Below, piece by piece: positions 36,001 to 47,078 of a DNA stretch of 64,000 bases. Location of the stretch: positions 3,231,583 through 3,295,582 of the forward strand of contig JYIP02000002.1 of NCBI GenBank assembly GCA_001051155.2. The letters are read 5' to 3'. Position numbers and translations under genes: made by a program. Under the pieces are notes generated by a model that worked only from the letters and a program-made list of their open reading frames with translations, made no database searches and was not told the DNA's origin. Each line of letters begins with the position of its first letter. Within the stretch, counting starts at the first letter, position 1. Source of the stretch: Chrysoporthe austroafricana. Its lineage: Eukaryota; Ascomycota; Sordariomycetes; Diaporthales; Cryphonectriaceae.

Positions 36001-36096
36001 GGATCTTGTTCAATGCCATCATGCTGATCAAATTGACTCGTGCGCATTGGCCTTCTGTGCGGCAAGCACCATGGTCATGAGAGCTGCTTGGGCATC
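33090..36096. other. 3-kb intergenic stretch
   Basis: The part from 33090 to about 34000 is pyrimidine-rich on the minus strand and reads as a long 5' leader of the SH3 gene. It carries several overlapping frames (up to 235 codons) of biased, low-complexity content. A (TGCTC)4 repeat lies at 34101-34120, and short GGTCGG/CAGTCG repeats lie near 34965-35020. No gene is supported. Confidence 0.5.
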
Positions 36097-38130
36097 CTAT
36101 CCCCAACGCTGCTGCGACTGACCGTTCTGAGCTTGTCCGCCACCATAGTAGTTGGAATACTGGAAGCTATTTGGTGCCGGCGTAGAAGCATTCGCGGCCC
36201 CATTTGGAGGGTATGGCACAGGCATGCTGTATCCTCCAGTCGGCGGCGAGTAGCTTGCCTGCTGTGGCGGCCGCTGTGCTGTGTTGGGCCAATTTTGCAC
36301 CGGGGGGGCTGGTGGGAATGGGAACGGTACAGACTGATTAGCACCCCAATTTGGCATCGCATAGCTTGCGCTAGGTGTGCTTGAGTTTGAAGGTGCAGGT
36401 CCGCCAAATTGGGGTAGAGGCGGCATTGGGAAAGGCCACTGGCCTGGCACAGGAGGTGGGTTTGTCGCGAAGGGAGGAGGTGGTTGGTGGTTATTCTGAG
36501 GCTGCGCGGCCGACTGGTGACTGTTATGCCCCAGGGATCCTCGGCCTCGCCCATTGAATCCCCTCCCCCGGCCGCCACGGCCGCGGAACTCCCCACGCCG
36601 GCTCTGATGCTGGCCACTGCGGCTGCTGTTTGCGGACTGGAAAGCCGATACTCCCGGGGGTGGCGGAGGCGGCAGTCCCATCCCGAAGTTGGCTGGCCGT
36701 GACAGAGGCTTATAGGGGCCATCGTCATCCTCGTCGTACTTCAGGTTGGCATCACCGTTGGGATTGAGAGTGCGTCCGTCGTTGTCGTCGCCCTTGTTGA
36801 ACTTGCCCTTGCCTCGTTTGCGGTTCTTCTTCTCCCGCTTGTGAGCTTGCTCCTGCTCGTCATCAGAGTACTCCACCTCGTCCGGCCCAACTTCCTCGTC
36901 GTGCAAGTTACTGGCATCGGAACCTTTCTCCTGTCTGAGCTGCGAAGGGAACACGACGTTTGCGAGGGACTTTGGGTACCAGATCTGTGTGCCCCTCTCC
37001 AGCCCAGCGGCCCTAGCCTCGTCTTCGCTCCTAAACTTGAGGACGTACATGGGTTTGTGGACAGTTGCAATGGTGTCGTGAACAGTGCCCAGAACTGTTC
37101 GATCCTCTTTGCACAACGGAGTGCCACGGTCAAGGACGGTGACAGCAGTACCGTCTCGAAGAGCTTCAATGACGATTTGGGTGCCCTCGACGACGTGTTG
37201 CACGATTCCAAGTGGTATGATGACCTCGTCAGGTCCGATTCTGATGTCGGGCTTTGGCTCGGGCTCGTCAGGTTGCTCGTTCTTAGTGCGCACACCAGCG
37301 GCCTGTTTCGCCGCTCGCACACCATCCATCTCGTCGTCACTGGCTCCGTCAGCTTCCATCAACAGCCGTGCCGTCTCCTCAATACCCATCTTTGACTCCT
37401 CCACATCTGACTCGTCGTCATCGGAGCTGTCAGAGCTATCGGAGCTTGAGGATTCGTACGGCGAGGAGTCGACCTCCCACTCAGGGTTGCCGTCGGGCTC
37501 GCCATCAGCCGGTGGGAGGCCGGATATAGGCACGAGGTTGGACGTGTGGACTCGGTCCTCATTATTAGGGCCGTCTGGAAACTGCTCGCGAGCTTGATCG
37601 CCGTTTGAAATCACTGGGTTCTCTGCATCGGCTTCTTCTGCGGGCCCAAGAAGACCATCAAGCGCAGCCTCCAGCGCATCTGTGATGCGCGGTGACGCAG
37701 GCAGCAACTCTCCTTCAATGGCTTGCTGTGCGTTAGCCCCCTTGGAGCAGACCATCTCATGGTCTTTCAGCCCCGATACAGCCGTGGCGGTGTTGGTCTC
37801 TGGCGCATCAATCTCATGACTCTGCTGATCTTGCATTTTCACGTCCTCGGGGCCATCTCGGTTGGCGACCACATCGCCATGTTGCACTTCGGTCGGGTCG
37901 TGCACTCGTGTCTCTGTGTCGGCCGTCGCAATCTGCCCAGTGACCCCTATCTTGTCGTCTATTTCCACGTGGACACCGCGTTGTTCATGATGAACTTCTG
38001 CCACTTTAGGATCCGGCATAGTATCTGCGTTGGCGGGTGCACTGTTGCTCTCGATTATGGAATTGGAGGTCGAAGGAGCATCGTTGGCTTCCAGTTGGCC
38101 GAGGCCAGGAATGGAGGGGTTCGAGTTCAT
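36097..38130 (-). CDS. NAF1: H/ACA snoRNP assembly factor Naf1
   Basis: Nuclear assembly factor for H/ACA small nucleolar RNPs; it binds Cbf5 early and is later replaced by Gar1. Single exon, 677 residues. Residues 1-295 are acidic and disordered with Ser/Asp runs (SSSSDSSDSSDDDESD). Residues about 295-400 are the Gar1/Naf1 RNA-binding core (IIPLGIVQHVVEGTQIVIEA, GTVHDTIATVHKPMYVLKF). A basic KKNRKRGKGKF stretch follows. RGG repeats (GRGGRGRGFNGRGRG) come next, then a Pro/Asn/Gln-rich tail. The order of parts matches Naf1. Divergent from ALG9, with 651 bases between start codons. Confidence 0.92.
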   Translation of the reverse strand: MNSNPSIPGLGQLEANDAPSTSNSIIESNSAPANADTMPDPKVAEVHHEQRGVHVEIDDKIGVTGQIATADTETRVHDPTEVQHGDVVANRDGPEDVKMQDQQSHEIDAPETNTATAVSGLKDHEMVCSKGANAQQAIEGELLPASPRITDALEAALDGLLGPAEEADAENPVISNGDQAREQFPDGPNNEDRVHTSNLVPISGLPPADGEPDGNPEWEVDSSPYESSSSDSSDSSDDDESDVEESKMGIEETARLLMEADGASDDEMDGVRAAKQAAGVRTKNEQPDEPEPKPDIRIGPDEVIIPLGIVQHVVEGTQIVIEALRDGTAVTVLDRGTPLCKEDRTVLGTVHDTIATVHKPMYVLKFRSEDEARAAGLERGTQIWYPKSLANVVFPSQLRQEKGSDASNLHDEEVGPDEVEYSDDEQEQAHKREKKNRKRGKGKFNKGDDNDGRTLNPNGDANLKYDEDDDGPYKPLSRPANFGMGLPPPPPPGVSAFQSANSSRSGQHQSRRGEFRGRGGRGRGFNGRGRGSLGHNSHQSAAQPQNNHQPPPPFATNPPPVPGQWPFPMPPLPQFGGPAPSNSSTPSASYAMPNWGANQSVPFPFPPAPPVQNWPNTAQRPPQQASYSPPTGGYSMPVPYPPNGAANASTPAPNSFQYSNYYGGGQAQNGQSQQRWG

Positions 38131-38781
38131 GGCAGATAAGGTCGATCGCTTTAAATCCTTCGCGTGAGCTTAACGAAGGTAAACCTCTGAGTTCTGCAGT
38201 TGAGGAGAGCGCCCAACGACCGAGAAACCGCCCCTTCGGATCCGTCCTTCGCAAGAGGTTGGAAGATGTGGATGTCGAGATACCGAGATGCTGTGTTGAG
38301 GTGGGACGTGCCTATCCAGTCCGAGGAAATATAATCCTAGAATGTTACTCTTCCTCAAAAGATGCTAGAACAAAAGACTGCAATTGCAATGGCTTGTTTC
38401 CAAGTCGCGCATTGTCAAGATGCCAAAAAGTGGAAGATGGGTGAGTGGAAGAGTTTAGTTTTACCGAACTTTTTTCTGGGCCCATCGGCGGTTGTGGTAT
38501 CGATAAGATCTCGGTTGCAGTGGCAGGGGACGAGTGACGTTGACTGACAGGGGCTGTTTTCAGTGGACACCTTTGCCTCCGTCACTGCTGTGAGCTGGTA
38601 GTCAAAACCTCCACAGCCAAATCGACGGCACCTAACCTGGGGCCAAGCCACATGGTACTGTTCAACAAAGATATCTCAATGTGCATTGTGACACTGTCTT
38701 TGAGCTTATGCCCGCCGACAATTCCCCCCCATAATCATCTGCAACGACGTCCCTGACGACGCGTTGGGTTCATATGCCACC
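38131..38781. other. Divergent promoter, NAF1 / ALG9
   Basis: This is 651 bases between divergent start codons. Open frames of up to 135 codons lie across it but have no domain. Confidence 0.65.
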
Positions 38782-40794
38782 ATGGCTCCTCCAGGCCAAG
38801 AGCGTCAATATGTCCATCCCGAGGCTGCTCATGCAATGAAGAAGTTAGTCTATTCACAAGCATCGAGGTGGGACACCATGTGAGCTGACGGTTCGCTTAG
38901 GGCCCCAAGCCTATTCATTATAGAGCCCATCTACGTGCTCGGCATCTTCCTCGCCACGGCCTTACTTGCTGCCTTGTTCAACCCTATCCAGGACTGCGAT
39001 GAGACCTTTAATTTCTGGGAACCAACACACTACCTCTCCAACAGCTATGGCCTACAGACATGGGAGTGGTCACCCGACTATGGCATCAGAGACTGGCTAT
39101 ATGTCCTTCCTCATGCAATGCTATGTATACTTCGCCGCATATCACCACAGTCTACGAAGGTATGATCACTTGTGACTCAGCCTGGTGCTCATAGCACAAC
39201 ACTAATGAGTGCAATAGCTTGGGGAATTTTACTTCGTCCGATATGTTCTGGCTGCCATCTGTGCTCTGTGTCAGACGATATTGTACCGCGTCATCACCCT
39301 TACCATTCACCCCCGCATTGGTGCCTTCTTCGTCTTGGCCACTGTTCTGAGCCCTGGAAACTTCCATGCCAGCACTGCCTATCTTCCCTCAAGTTTCACC
39401 ATGTACACCGGCATGCTTGGGGCAGCAGCCTTTATGACTTGGAATGGAGCCCCCCGGACAGCGGCCGGAATTGCGTGGTTCGCTGCTGGTGGTATCATCG
39501 GGTGGCCTTTCGCCATGTTTTTGTGTGCTCCGTTCCTATTAGAGGAGGCTCTATTCATGGCTATGAGTCTACGGGATTCTGACCGCTTCCTCTTCGCACT
39601 CAAGCGAGTCTTCCAGGGCCTTGGTATCTCGTTACTCATACTCGTCAGTCTTAGACCGCTCACGCAGGAATGAATGAATGCTGACCGAGATAGGTCGCCG
39701 ATTCACTCGTCAATTCCTACTTCTACAAGAAGCTCGGCATCATAGTGGCATGGAACATCATCGACTATAACATACTTTCCAAAGGCGGCGGGCCAAACCT
39801 GTACGGCACCGAGCCATGGACGTTTTACTTCAAGAATTTGACACTCAACTTCAACCTCTGGTTCTTCCTAGCTCTCGGGGCCCTACCGCTGTTCTCCCTA
39901 CAAAAGATCTTCGCTCCCTCCGGCCGCGGGTTCTCGTCTGGCTTGCGGACGGTTGTTTTCCTTTCGCCATTCTACATCTGGTTCGGCCTTTTCACTTTGC
40001 AGCCGCATAAAGAGGAACGTTTCATGTATCCAGCATATCCCTTCCTGGCTGTGAATGCTGCGGTCTCCGCTCATATCATCCTCACATTTTTCGGGCATGT
40101 GAGTCGGAGAACCATAATTGGCAAGATTCCCGCCAAGATCAGGCTTCTCGGGGTTGTGGTGGTACCATTCCTCCTCATCGTCTCTGTGACGTTGCTCCGC
40201 ATCATCGGAGTTTATACGGCTTATGGCGCACCGTTGTCTCTGTATGAGCCCCTCGGCGCCGGAGTCCGTAGCGGGGAGATCGGTGAAGTTGGCGAGCGTG
40301 GTGATTTCGTCTGTTATGGAAAGGAATGGTATCGGTTCCCTACGTCTTACTTCCTCCCTCGCGGGATGCAGGCTAAATTCATCCGCTCGGAGTTCCGTGG
40401 TCTTCTTCCTGGCGAGTTTCAGCACCGTTCGGATGGATACGGATTCTTCTCTGGCACGTCGGTGATACCCGAAGGGATGAATGACCGCAATGAGGAGGAC
40501 ACGGGGAAGTACACGGAGATCAGCCATTGCGATTTTCTTGTGGACACTCAATACCCCCTCAACGTGGAGAAGGGGCTGGCCCTACCTCCCAATGAGCCCG
40601 ACTATGTGGCCGACACCGAAAATTGGGAGGTGGTTAAGTGCCTTCCCTTTCTTGACGCAGGGAACACAGGTCTCATTCCTAGGATGATATATGTCCCTGC
40701 CTGGAGCTTCATACCTGAAAAGTTTCAGCGGAAGTGGGGACAGCATTGCCTGCTCCAGCGCAGAACGCCTGCTGTCTCTGCTAGCGCTGCGTGA
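38782..40794 (+). CDS. ALG9: Alpha-1,2-mannosyltransferase Alg9 (GT22)
   Basis: ER-lumenal mannosyltransferase of N-glycan assembly; it adds alpha-1,2-mannose from dolichol-phosphate-mannose to the lipid-linked oligosaccharide. Exons are 38782-38843, 38901-39159, 39218-39643 and 39694-40794, giving 615 residues. Donors are GTTAGT, GTATGA and GTCAGT. The GT22 motif DCDETFNFWEPTHYL starts at residue 52, just after the first membrane span, where the acidic residues are catalytic in the family. The second motif HKEERF is at 354-359. Multiple hydrophobic spans lie between about 25 and 450, and a lumenal C-terminal domain follows. HKEERF and length favour Alg9 over the related Gpi10 and Smp3. Confidence 0.92.
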
Positions 40795-42557
40795 GCTTAG
40801 CAGAAACTGCATGGTCGTGCCGCCTACGAGAAGCTCGGGCTTCTGCGACCAGTTAATTATGAAGGCGTCATTGGTAATAGGCCAAGTGACGATTGGTAGA
40901 GAAATGAAAACTAATATGACAGAGCGGCAAACCGTATCTGGGGAGTACGCGTGGTGCTTAAAACACCCACGAGATTTGTGCATGTTTCCCCCGCCCCCCT
41001 ACAATCATCCGGCTTCAGCTATGTGAATCTGGATTTAGATTCCTATGTGATTATACGCAAGGCGATGTCCGAATTCCTCCAGGGTTCGTTGATGCTAACT
41101 TTCAACTTCTACCAGAGTTCCGCGCTGATGATCGCTTCTCCCTCGGCAGCGCAAGAAAGACTTCAAGCACACCAACTAGGTGTGGAATTCTACCTCTGAA
41201 AATCGAATACAAACCGTATCGCAGCAAGAACCCCGGTTTTCACGTTTCTCAGTTATCCTTCATCGTGTCGAGTCTTGTCGCCAGGAACCTGGGCGAATTC
41301 AATACACTGGCTGCCTTCGTGACATCTATAGAAATAGAGGCCTCGTGTTAGCGCTAGCGTATCTCACTAGCTGCTCGTAATCGATGTTGAGGATCGCCGT
41401 CCCAGGCGGGCTGACTGGTATAGACTGCAGGTGTTTGTAGAAGCTGTGCGATTCGGCTTCGTGAATCTAGTATTGCGCTGCTTGGGTGGTATTGAGCGTT
41501 GGGTCGGGTGTGTCGACGTGGTCTTGGTCTGACAGCTGACAGACGAGATGGCTGCGGCGGCCGTGAGGTTCAGGAAGAAACTTGCATTTAGAGCATGGCG
41601 AACGTCTTATGAGTGACAATCCCAGTGCTTCTCCCCAAAGGCTCCGCTGACAGATAATCTGCTCCAAACCACGAGATCAATTCAACGATACACACAAGTC
41701 TGCTTTAGCAGGGTCCTGGAAATCCTGTCTCATGTAGACAGCCTGCATCTATATAGACATGGACGACCACATGCTTGATTCCCAGTCAATGACATGAATT
41801 ATAAGCAGTTTGACAACCTCCTTCGGGGCTAGGTCATGTCCGCCCAAGCCGTGCGCTGGCACCTTTGGCCAGTAGACACTCGAAGAGGGCTGGGAATCAG
41901 CGATGATGGCACAGGAAAGAAGAGGATCACGAGGATACTTCTTACCGAGAAAATTGGAAACTTGCATTCTCAAGGTATGAGAGCCAATATGGAGATTGAT
42001 CTTCAAACACACTGTACGATTGAAATAAGTCTTTTGCTTGACTTATAAGCTTTTCTACTCACCATTCAAAAACAATCGAGCACTCTAGATAACCTCTGAA
42101 CCAGTGTTCTGATACTTTGTGAAAGGGGGCAACCCAAAGTCTGATAAGAGCCTCTAGTGTAGGATACAGAAGCTCTGTGGTGCTACTTATTCACTTGCTC
42201 AAGTGATGCAGGCAGCTCATTGGTGTAGTGTATTCTGTGACAAAAGTTGAGATTTTCGAAGACCAAGGTCAGTCAGTCATGGAGGAAAGAACCTTCCCTC
42301 ACGGCAGGATAGAGCACTGGCACGAATTCTCAAGTCTCCATACCCATGCGAGGTTCCGTTACACCTGTACGTATCTCAACATTCTCAACCACACCAGAAA
42401 GCTCCTTGAACTCATTGTTCAGGTCTGCTCTACTGAAGCCATCAACACCCATCACTATTGGCGTCTGCAAGAAAAGCCACATTCGCCTAAAACTGACCGT
42501 AACCTGCCCACTACCTCGCACGCGACGGACGTCTCACACGGCACGTCACACTTCAAC
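40795..42557. other. Intergenic stretch upstream of CBM19-like gene
   Basis: This is 1.76 kb. Minus-strand frames at 41467-41667 and 41749-42012 look partly protein-like but have no domain and no consistent joins. From 42228 the frame of the next gene is open upstream without a stop, probably as leader sequence. Confidence 0.5.
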
Positions 42558-43181
42558 ATGAAGACCATCTCAGCAGCTACGCTCCTGCTCGCCATGGTGG
42601 GTGTGACACAGGCGACGTCCCTGACCCCCTCCTCCGAGTCCCCGATCATCGGCGACATCACCAGCTTCGAGGGCCCACCCCGCCCTCGCCACGTCGACGC
42701 TATGGGCGTCGGCTCCTCCTGCGCTGGCTTCGAGGGCGCGTGGTACTGCATGTCTAATACCTTCCAGCGGTGCGCGTCCGGCCAGTGGAGCACCGTGTTC
42801 GACTGCGCCGACGGCACCATCTGCGAGCCCGAGGGCCTCACCAACGACTTCCAGACCGCCTTTGGCATCTCTGCCGCCACGACCACCCTCACCTCGACCT
42901 CCATAGCGTCGACAACTCCGACCTCGACTACCTCGGGCACCAGCACAACGGATGCGGACTCATCGGCTAAGACTACCTGCACCGAGCCATCTCCTGCCTG
43001 CTCCACCTCCACTACAAAAACCTCAACCGAGGAGGGCGCATCTGCGACTACCTCGAGCACGACGGCCCAGGGTGCTCCGAAGAACGATACCTCGGGTGCA
43101 TCCCGCCTAGTGGGGGAGCTATCGTGGGCGGCGTGGGCTCTGATCCTGGGAAGAGCTATGCTGTCACTGGTGGCGATCTGA
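42558..43181 (+). CDS. Secreted, probably GPI-anchored protein with CBM19-like domain
   Basis: Single exon, 207 residues. The ATG at 42558 starts a clear signal peptide (MKTISAATLLLAMVGVTQA). An in-frame ATG at 42279 would add 93 residues ahead of it and lose the signal, so it is rejected. Residues about 50-92 hold a Cys-rich unit, CAGFEGAWYCMSNTFQRCAS through FDCADGTIC, resembling the chitin-binding CBM19 module of fungal chitinases. Residues 100-180 are a Thr/Ser linker. The C-terminal hydrophobic tail (LSWAAWALILGRAMLSLVAI) after a small-residue stretch fits a GPI signal. Likely a wall surface protein that contacts chitin; binding is inference. A T10/G11 tract follows the stop codon (43187-43209). 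Confidence 0.75.
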   Translation: MKTISAATLLLAMVGVTQATSLTPSSESPIIGDITSFEGPPRPRHVDAMGVGSSCAGFEGAWYCMSNTFQRCASGQWSTVFDCADGTICEPEGLTNDFQTAFGISAATTTLTSTSIASTTPTSTTSGTSTTDADSSAKTTCTEPSPACSTSTTKTSTEEGASATTSSTTAQGAPKNDTSGASRLVGELSWAAWALILGRAMLSLVAI

Positions 43182-43470
43182 TGGTGTTTTTTTTTTGTGG
43201 GGGGGGGGGCCGCACACCATAGAGATGAGAGGCCCAGTAGAGCCATGATTTTTTGCCAGGTTTTTTTGCTTGTCGCGTATCATTTGGTACAGACATCATG
43301 GCGATAGCTAGGGGCTGAAGGGTTAGAAAGACGACAGAGAAAGTAAGCAAGCAAGGACGATGGCTTCGTGCACGTTTGCGAACTGCAAAGACAACACTCC
43401 CTGTGCACTTGCCAAAAACTCCCACCTGGTGGTTTCCCGGTGCTGTGTCCCAGATATTCTCGCGTGTCCA

Positions 43471-44109
43471 TTAGGCCATCGTCCATCTGACAAGCTCGGC
43501 CATCCAGAGCCAGCCCATGATGAGCGGAACAGCTGCCAGCAGGATCCACCAGATCTCGATCGTGACCTGCCGCCGCATCCTGCGTCCCCATTTCCTCCTC
43601 CAGTCTCTCCGATGAGCGCACCGCGGCGTGTCGTAGACAAGACAGCCGAGGCCCGGCCGTGATTCACACTCGACATGTTCCCGCCGTCTCTGCATCAGCA
43701 GCCTGTCAGGATGTCAGCAACAGGTGGCGTCGGCTTCAGAGGCGCATGCCGTAACATACGTGACACTACCCCTACAGAACTCAAGGTCCGTCCGTAGTAT
43801 GCATTTCCTGTCATTTGGGCAGTCCAGATGCAGCATGCGCCGCTCCATGAGCCAGGCTACTTTCAGCCTGACGCCGGTGTCGACGAGACTGTAGAAGTAC
43901 CGGCTGGTGTGCTTGAGGGACAGCGCGTCAGGATAGATGAGCTCCTTGCTGATCAGGACGTGGATCTCCGGCGGCAGGTTCATGAAGGATATCCTCGGGT
44001 GGGCCGTCGATATCGCTGTGTCGTTCTCTACCGATGCAGGGATTGGGGCCGCCGAAGCCGACTCCTTGGTCACAGGGGTGGGCTGACGATGCCGGAAGAG
44101 TGAAGTCAT
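43471..44109 (-). CDS. F-box protein with C-terminal membrane segment
   Basis: Exons are 44109-43760 and 43702-43471, giving 193 residues; the intron is 57 bases (GTATGT...GACAG). The F-box lies at about 40-80: SFMNLPPEIHVLISKELIYP followed by DALSLKHTSRYFYSLV. F-boxes bind Skp1 in SCF ubiquitin ligases. The middle is basic and Cys-containing (CPNDRKC, HVECESRPGLGC, RRDWRRKWGRRMRR). The C-terminus has a hydrophobic span at about 165-186 (IEIWWILLAAVPLIMGWLWM), placing it as a tail-anchored or single-pass membrane protein. No substrate-binding repeats (WD40, LRR) are present. Short F-box proteins of this kind are common and poorly known in filamentous fungi. Confidence 0.75.
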
Positions 44110-44933
44110 CCTGAGAGGGCTGGCTCTAGACTTGCCGAGATATGAAGCGGATCCAAGTTGGACTTCAGCAGCGACGAACCAACCTCAGATGACTAAGTGA
44201 ACGTGATTATGGGGAGGGGGTTGATAAATGTCATGTATGAAATGCTGCTGCCTTGCGAAAGGACAGATTGGATAGAAGAAATGCCGCGCCCGGATATGAG
44301 GACCCTTTTCCGGGGTAAGGTTTGTTTATATGAAGGATCTAAGCCCATTTCGTTAGATCTTGGTCTGGTATAGCAGAGTGTCAGCTCATGATATGAGTCC
44401 TCGTGATCTGCTACAATTGAGAAAGAAGACGATACAAGAATTTCCAAGAAAGGAAAAGTCCATAATTCGGAACTCTGGAAGCAGAATGAGTTCAAGAGTG
44501 AGTTCCAGTAGGCACTTATGAAGTAGCTCCATCTCAAGATCTCAGTTCTCGAGGGGTAGCACAAGAAAGGAGGCACGAAGCAGTGATAGTCATGAGCATA
44601 TGAGCAATCAGAGTTCATCAGGCAATGCTCTATCTTACATACAAGGTTTGGGATGTATATTGTGCAGGTCTGGACTAAGTTCCTCATAAGACGGTGGATG
44701 CTGCTCTCATGGCCAACCCCCTGTAAAGCTTCCCGCGCTAGAACACGCGGCACCGTTAGCATGGTCCGTTCAGGCGGGACGAGGTGACCACTCACCCCAC
44801 GACCATTTCCAACGAGCAGTATATCTAGACCCTAGCACCTAGCCAGAAAGTCATGACGCAGCCGGGCATGGTCCGATGACGCGCTCGCATACAAGCAGCG
44901 GAATGATTCTGCGGCCAAGCCACCGCTGTGGCC
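44110..44933. other. Divergent promoter, F-box gene / EXO5
   Basis: This is 824 bases. A minus-strand frame of about 190 codons (ending 44193) has no domain, no signal peptide and no support as a gene. Confidence 0.5.
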
Positions 44934-46628
44934 ATGGCGTCCGTTCCGGATCGTGACAGCGACGACGACTTTGGCTACGACCTGTCCCTCGAGGACGAGA
45001 AGCTGCTGGCCTGTCTCGCCGACCGCGCCGGCCCTGCCCAAGCCACCTCGCCTGCTTCTCACCCTGCGCCGGCTGGAGGGAACAATAATCAAAATGCGGA
45101 TGGTGCTCCGCGCAGCAGCCCCGGGGGCAAGACGGCCCTCGTTGGCGTCGCGAGGACCGACAGCATCGATGCTTTCGTGCGCAAGACACAGCCGCAGTCT
45201 ACGCCCTCGGTCATCCCCGCGGATGATGTCCAGTATCCAGATCGTAAGTGCTTTTCTTTGCCGATTGCATGGCAGGAGCAATCCTGACTGACTCTAAAGG
45301 TCCCAGTCAGCAGGGAACTGACCAGCTTGGACCGGATGCTGGAGACAACGCAGCAGCCAGGCTCTCCTCTAGATCAGCAGCCGGAAGACGACTTGAGATC
45401 ACCTTTGCTCCGATTTCGAACCTTCCCAAAGAAGCCGCTGTCAGTGTCAGACCTGACAGCCGGCGCATGGTGTGAGCTGCAGTATGAATATACCTTGACC
45501 CGACTGCCCGGCGGCAAGAGAACACGGACGACGGCGATGAAGGAGGGCAGCAAGGTGCATCAGAAATTGGAGGACCAAGTCCACACCACGGTCCAGGTCG
45601 AGATTGCTACGAAGGAGGACGCGTTTGGCTTAAAGATCTGGAACATCGTACAGGGCTTGAGAACACTTCGGGACACGGGCTTGACCAGGGAGCTAGAAGT
45701 ATGGGGCCTAGTCGACGGGAACGTTGTCAATGGGCTTATCGACTTCCTGAGCTATGAGAACCCCAGTCCAGAGTTCGAGGAGGAATGGCTGAGTAGCCAG
45801 GAGAGCCAGTCTGGAGCCGGAGATGACTCCCAGAAGAAGATTACAAACTTCTTCCCGTCGGATCGGGCAGAGGAACCGAAGCCGAAGGACCCTCGTAAGG
45901 TCTACCTGACCGACGTCAAAACGAGAGGAGCCAAGAACCTGCCCAAAGGGGCTGCGATACGCCCAACCAAGGTGCAGCTCTACTTATACCATCGCTTTCT
46001 ATCCGACATGGCCTCAGACAAGCTCAACTTCTTGCAAGTATTCAGGAGATACGGACTGGACGTCGATGCGCCGTTCTCTGATGCCTTTCTTGCACAGATC
46101 GGCGAGCTACATGACGACATATTCCACGACTCCAGTTCAGTGATTTCTTCCAGCTCGCCACCATCGCCGGACTCCGATACTCATGACCTCCTCAGATACC
46201 GCACACTGCAGGAGCTAGTCCCTCTGCTCCGAAATGAGCTGAGCTTGACGTTTCCTGCAGGCGCGGATAGCATAGGTAGTGTCGTATCAGTGGAATATCG
46301 CCTGCGAGATGAAGAAGGCGCCTTGATTGGAACGAATGTCCTCGCCGTGGATAGCGAGGTCCTCGACCAGTATCTCGAAGGGTATATGGAATGGTGGAGG
46401 GGCGAGCGACCTGCAAGTGGGGTGGACGTGGAGGAGGCGTATAAGTGCTCGTACTGCGAGTTCGCGGAGATTTGCTCTTGGAGGGAGGAGATGGATCTAG
46501 GACACCTGGAGAGAGCGAGGGAGAAGACGGCGTCTCGTACCGGGCCAGAGGTGGGACTTGATACTGCTCCGCGGACGAGGAGTAAGTCGCCCCGGCGCAG
46601 GAGGCGCAACAGTACTTCCGCAGGTTGA
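44934..46628 (+). CDS. EXO5: Exonuclease V (Exo5/Dem1-like)
   Basis: Single-strand DNA exonuclease with an iron-sulfur cluster. Yeast Exo5 (Dem1) maintains the mitochondrial genome; the human form acts in nuclear repair. Exons are 44934-45243 and 45307-46628, giving 543 residues. The 5' end is acidic and disordered. The first cluster Cys is Cys159 (AWCELQYEY) and the other three are Cys484, Cys487 and Cys493 (CSYCEFAEIC), the spacing known for AddB/Exo5-type 4Fe-4S nucleases. PD-(D/E)XK elements include GLIDFL and YLTDVKTRGAKN. The tail is strongly basic (SPRRRRRNS). The predicted N-terminus is not a clear mitochondrial presequence, so its location is open. Confidence 0.9.
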
Positions 46629-47078
46629 GCACGTCCGGATTTGATCGCCGAGGGTGTAGGGCCGGACGCCTCCGAGAGTCCCCACAAAAGCCGGGCCAAC
46701 GCCGTTGACGCTGCCGGGACCGCGGCTTTCCCGTAGCGACGATCAGCGCTGGAGACTGATGAAGTAATATAAAGCTGGTTCGCAACAGACTCGGCGGTGA
46801 ATGATTAGTACGCCACCACAATCTCACGGTTTATTGGGCAACATCCCACGGTGTCGTGGCTGAGTCCCTGGCTCAGCCAGGGTGGTTGTGGTGACAGGGG
46901 TCTTGCAGGACTCCAGCTCCAGCTTTGGAGGCCCATATCTTGACCGGCGACTCTTCAACACGCAAATCGCCTCAACGAGTCAAAAAGCCTGGTTCTCCTC
47001 CCTCCTCCCTCCCCGTACCGCAATTGCGCTTTCCTCACCTGCCCACCTCCCCATCGACTCTAGATCTGGCTGATCAAG
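46629..47078. other. Intergenic, EXO5 to NNCQH-motif gene
   Basis: This is 450 bases. Only shadow frames are seen. Confidence 0.65.

Noticed and set aside
41467..42012. Two minus frames as exons of one gene
   Set aside because: No start with a sensible N-terminus and no GT-AG pair that joins them in frame with a known domain.
44193..44795. Minus frame of about 190-200 codons between the F-box gene and EXO5
   Set aside because: It opens on a non-ATG codon, has no domain or splice support, and fills the divergent promoter of two firm genes.
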